Shown here one piece after another: positions 6,316 through 6,422 of a stretch of 6,422 bases of DNA. Made by a program: the position numbers and the translations under genes. The stretch's first letter is position 1. Every line of letters starts with the position of its first letter. Below the pieces are notes generated by a model that saw only the letters and a list, made by a program, of their open reading frames with translations, ran no database searches and was not told where the DNA came from. This DNA comes from Phycisphaerales bacterium UBA1910 (GTDB lineage Bacteria; Planctomycetota; Phycisphaerae; Phycisphaerales; UBA1924): NCBI GenBank assembly GCA_002337545.1, contig DDGE01000056.1, positions 6,752 through 13,173 on the forward strand, given 5' to 3'.

Positions 6316-6325
6316 CCATGCATGG
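6316..6325. promoter_or_regulatory. 10-bp palindrome CCATGCATGG upstream of the lipoprotein gene
   Basis: A perfect palindrome lies 11 bases before the ATG at 6337 and contains an in-frame alternative ATG at 6322. It could be an operator half-pair or chance. No clear Shine-Dalgarno or -10 element was found for the gene. Confidence 0.2.
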
Positions 6326-6336
6326 GACCGAACCAA

Positions 6337-6422
6337 ATGAAAACGATCCAACTATTGTGCGCCTTTGCCGGTGCGGGGCTGCTCTGGGGATGCACCACCA
6401 CGAACACGCGAGATCGCGACGC
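6337..6422 (+). CDS. Probable lipoprotein, N-terminal 28 residues only
   Basis: The frame is open from ATG 6337 to the window edge. MKTIQLLCAFAGAGLLWGC followed by TTTNTRDRD is a typical lipoprotein signal: a lysine at residue 2, a hydrophobic core at 5-17, and a lipobox-like LWGC with the candidate lipidated cysteine at 19. Tryptophan at -2 is unusual but tolerable. The polar TTTNTRDRD after it looks like a flexible tether. The in-frame ATG at 6322 would add MGPNQ in front of the signal and is less likely. The mature domain is outside the window, so no function can be given. It follows the truncated small-gene copy by 90 bp. Confidence 0.65.
   Translation, partial: MKTIQLLCAFAGAGLLWGCTTTNTRDRD

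Noticed and set aside
6294..6318. tRNA-like 3' half: a T-arm (CACGG, loop TTTGACT, CCCTG) followed by CTCTTCC and A
   Set aside because: The stem has a C-C mismatch, the normally invariant C56 is T, no matching acceptor strand GGAAGAG or anticodon arm lies upstream at tRNA distance, and no CCA follows. It could be chance or a very decayed remnant, so it is not called as a tRNA.

Overview
The window is bacterial, GC-rich and gene-dense. The mix of genes suggests a planctomycete-type organism, probably of the Phycisphaerae: a secreted S9-family peptidase with highly charged inserts, a CefD-like class-V aminotransferase, an extended SDR sugar-nucleotide epimerase, and a long exported protein ending in a 'DPYTG-PLR...YSVGPD' tail of a kind I associate with planctomycetes. 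This placement is an inference from protein character, not from a marker gene.

Layout. Positions 1-1749 (minus strand) hold the N-terminal 583 codons of an exported S9 peptidase; its catalytic domain lies beyond the left edge. A 98-bp divergent intergenic region follows, with a promoter that would give the peptidase a leaderless mRNA. The PLP-dependent class-V aminotransferase (1848-3137) ends before a clear hairpin terminator (3164-3191). A 97-bp region with repeated motifs then precedes a plus-strand cluster of three closely spaced genes: an NAD-dependent epimerase (3289-4350), a 69-70-residue membrane-anchored small protein (4350-4559) and a 465-residue exported protein of unknown function (4564-5961). 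Overlapping or nearly touching ends, with ribosome binding sites inside the preceding genes, suggest one translationally coupled operon.

The right end is rearranged. Directly after the 465-residue protein lie 47 codons of the 3' end of an unrecognised minus-strand gene (5962-6105). Abutting it is a second copy, 88% identical over 141 bp, of the 3' part of the small gene (6106-6246). Both fragments lack their 5' ends at the same junction, as if one deletion removed the heads and shared promoter region of two divergent genes. The two copies of the small gene differ mostly at synonymous positions, so they belong to a small-protein family that was kept under selection. A probable lipoprotein gene starts at 6337 and runs off the right edge.

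I found no rRNA or convincing tRNA gene, CRISPR array, transposase or phage gene. The most unusual part is the small-gene/large-gene pair with the degraded second copy downstream. Its function is unknown.
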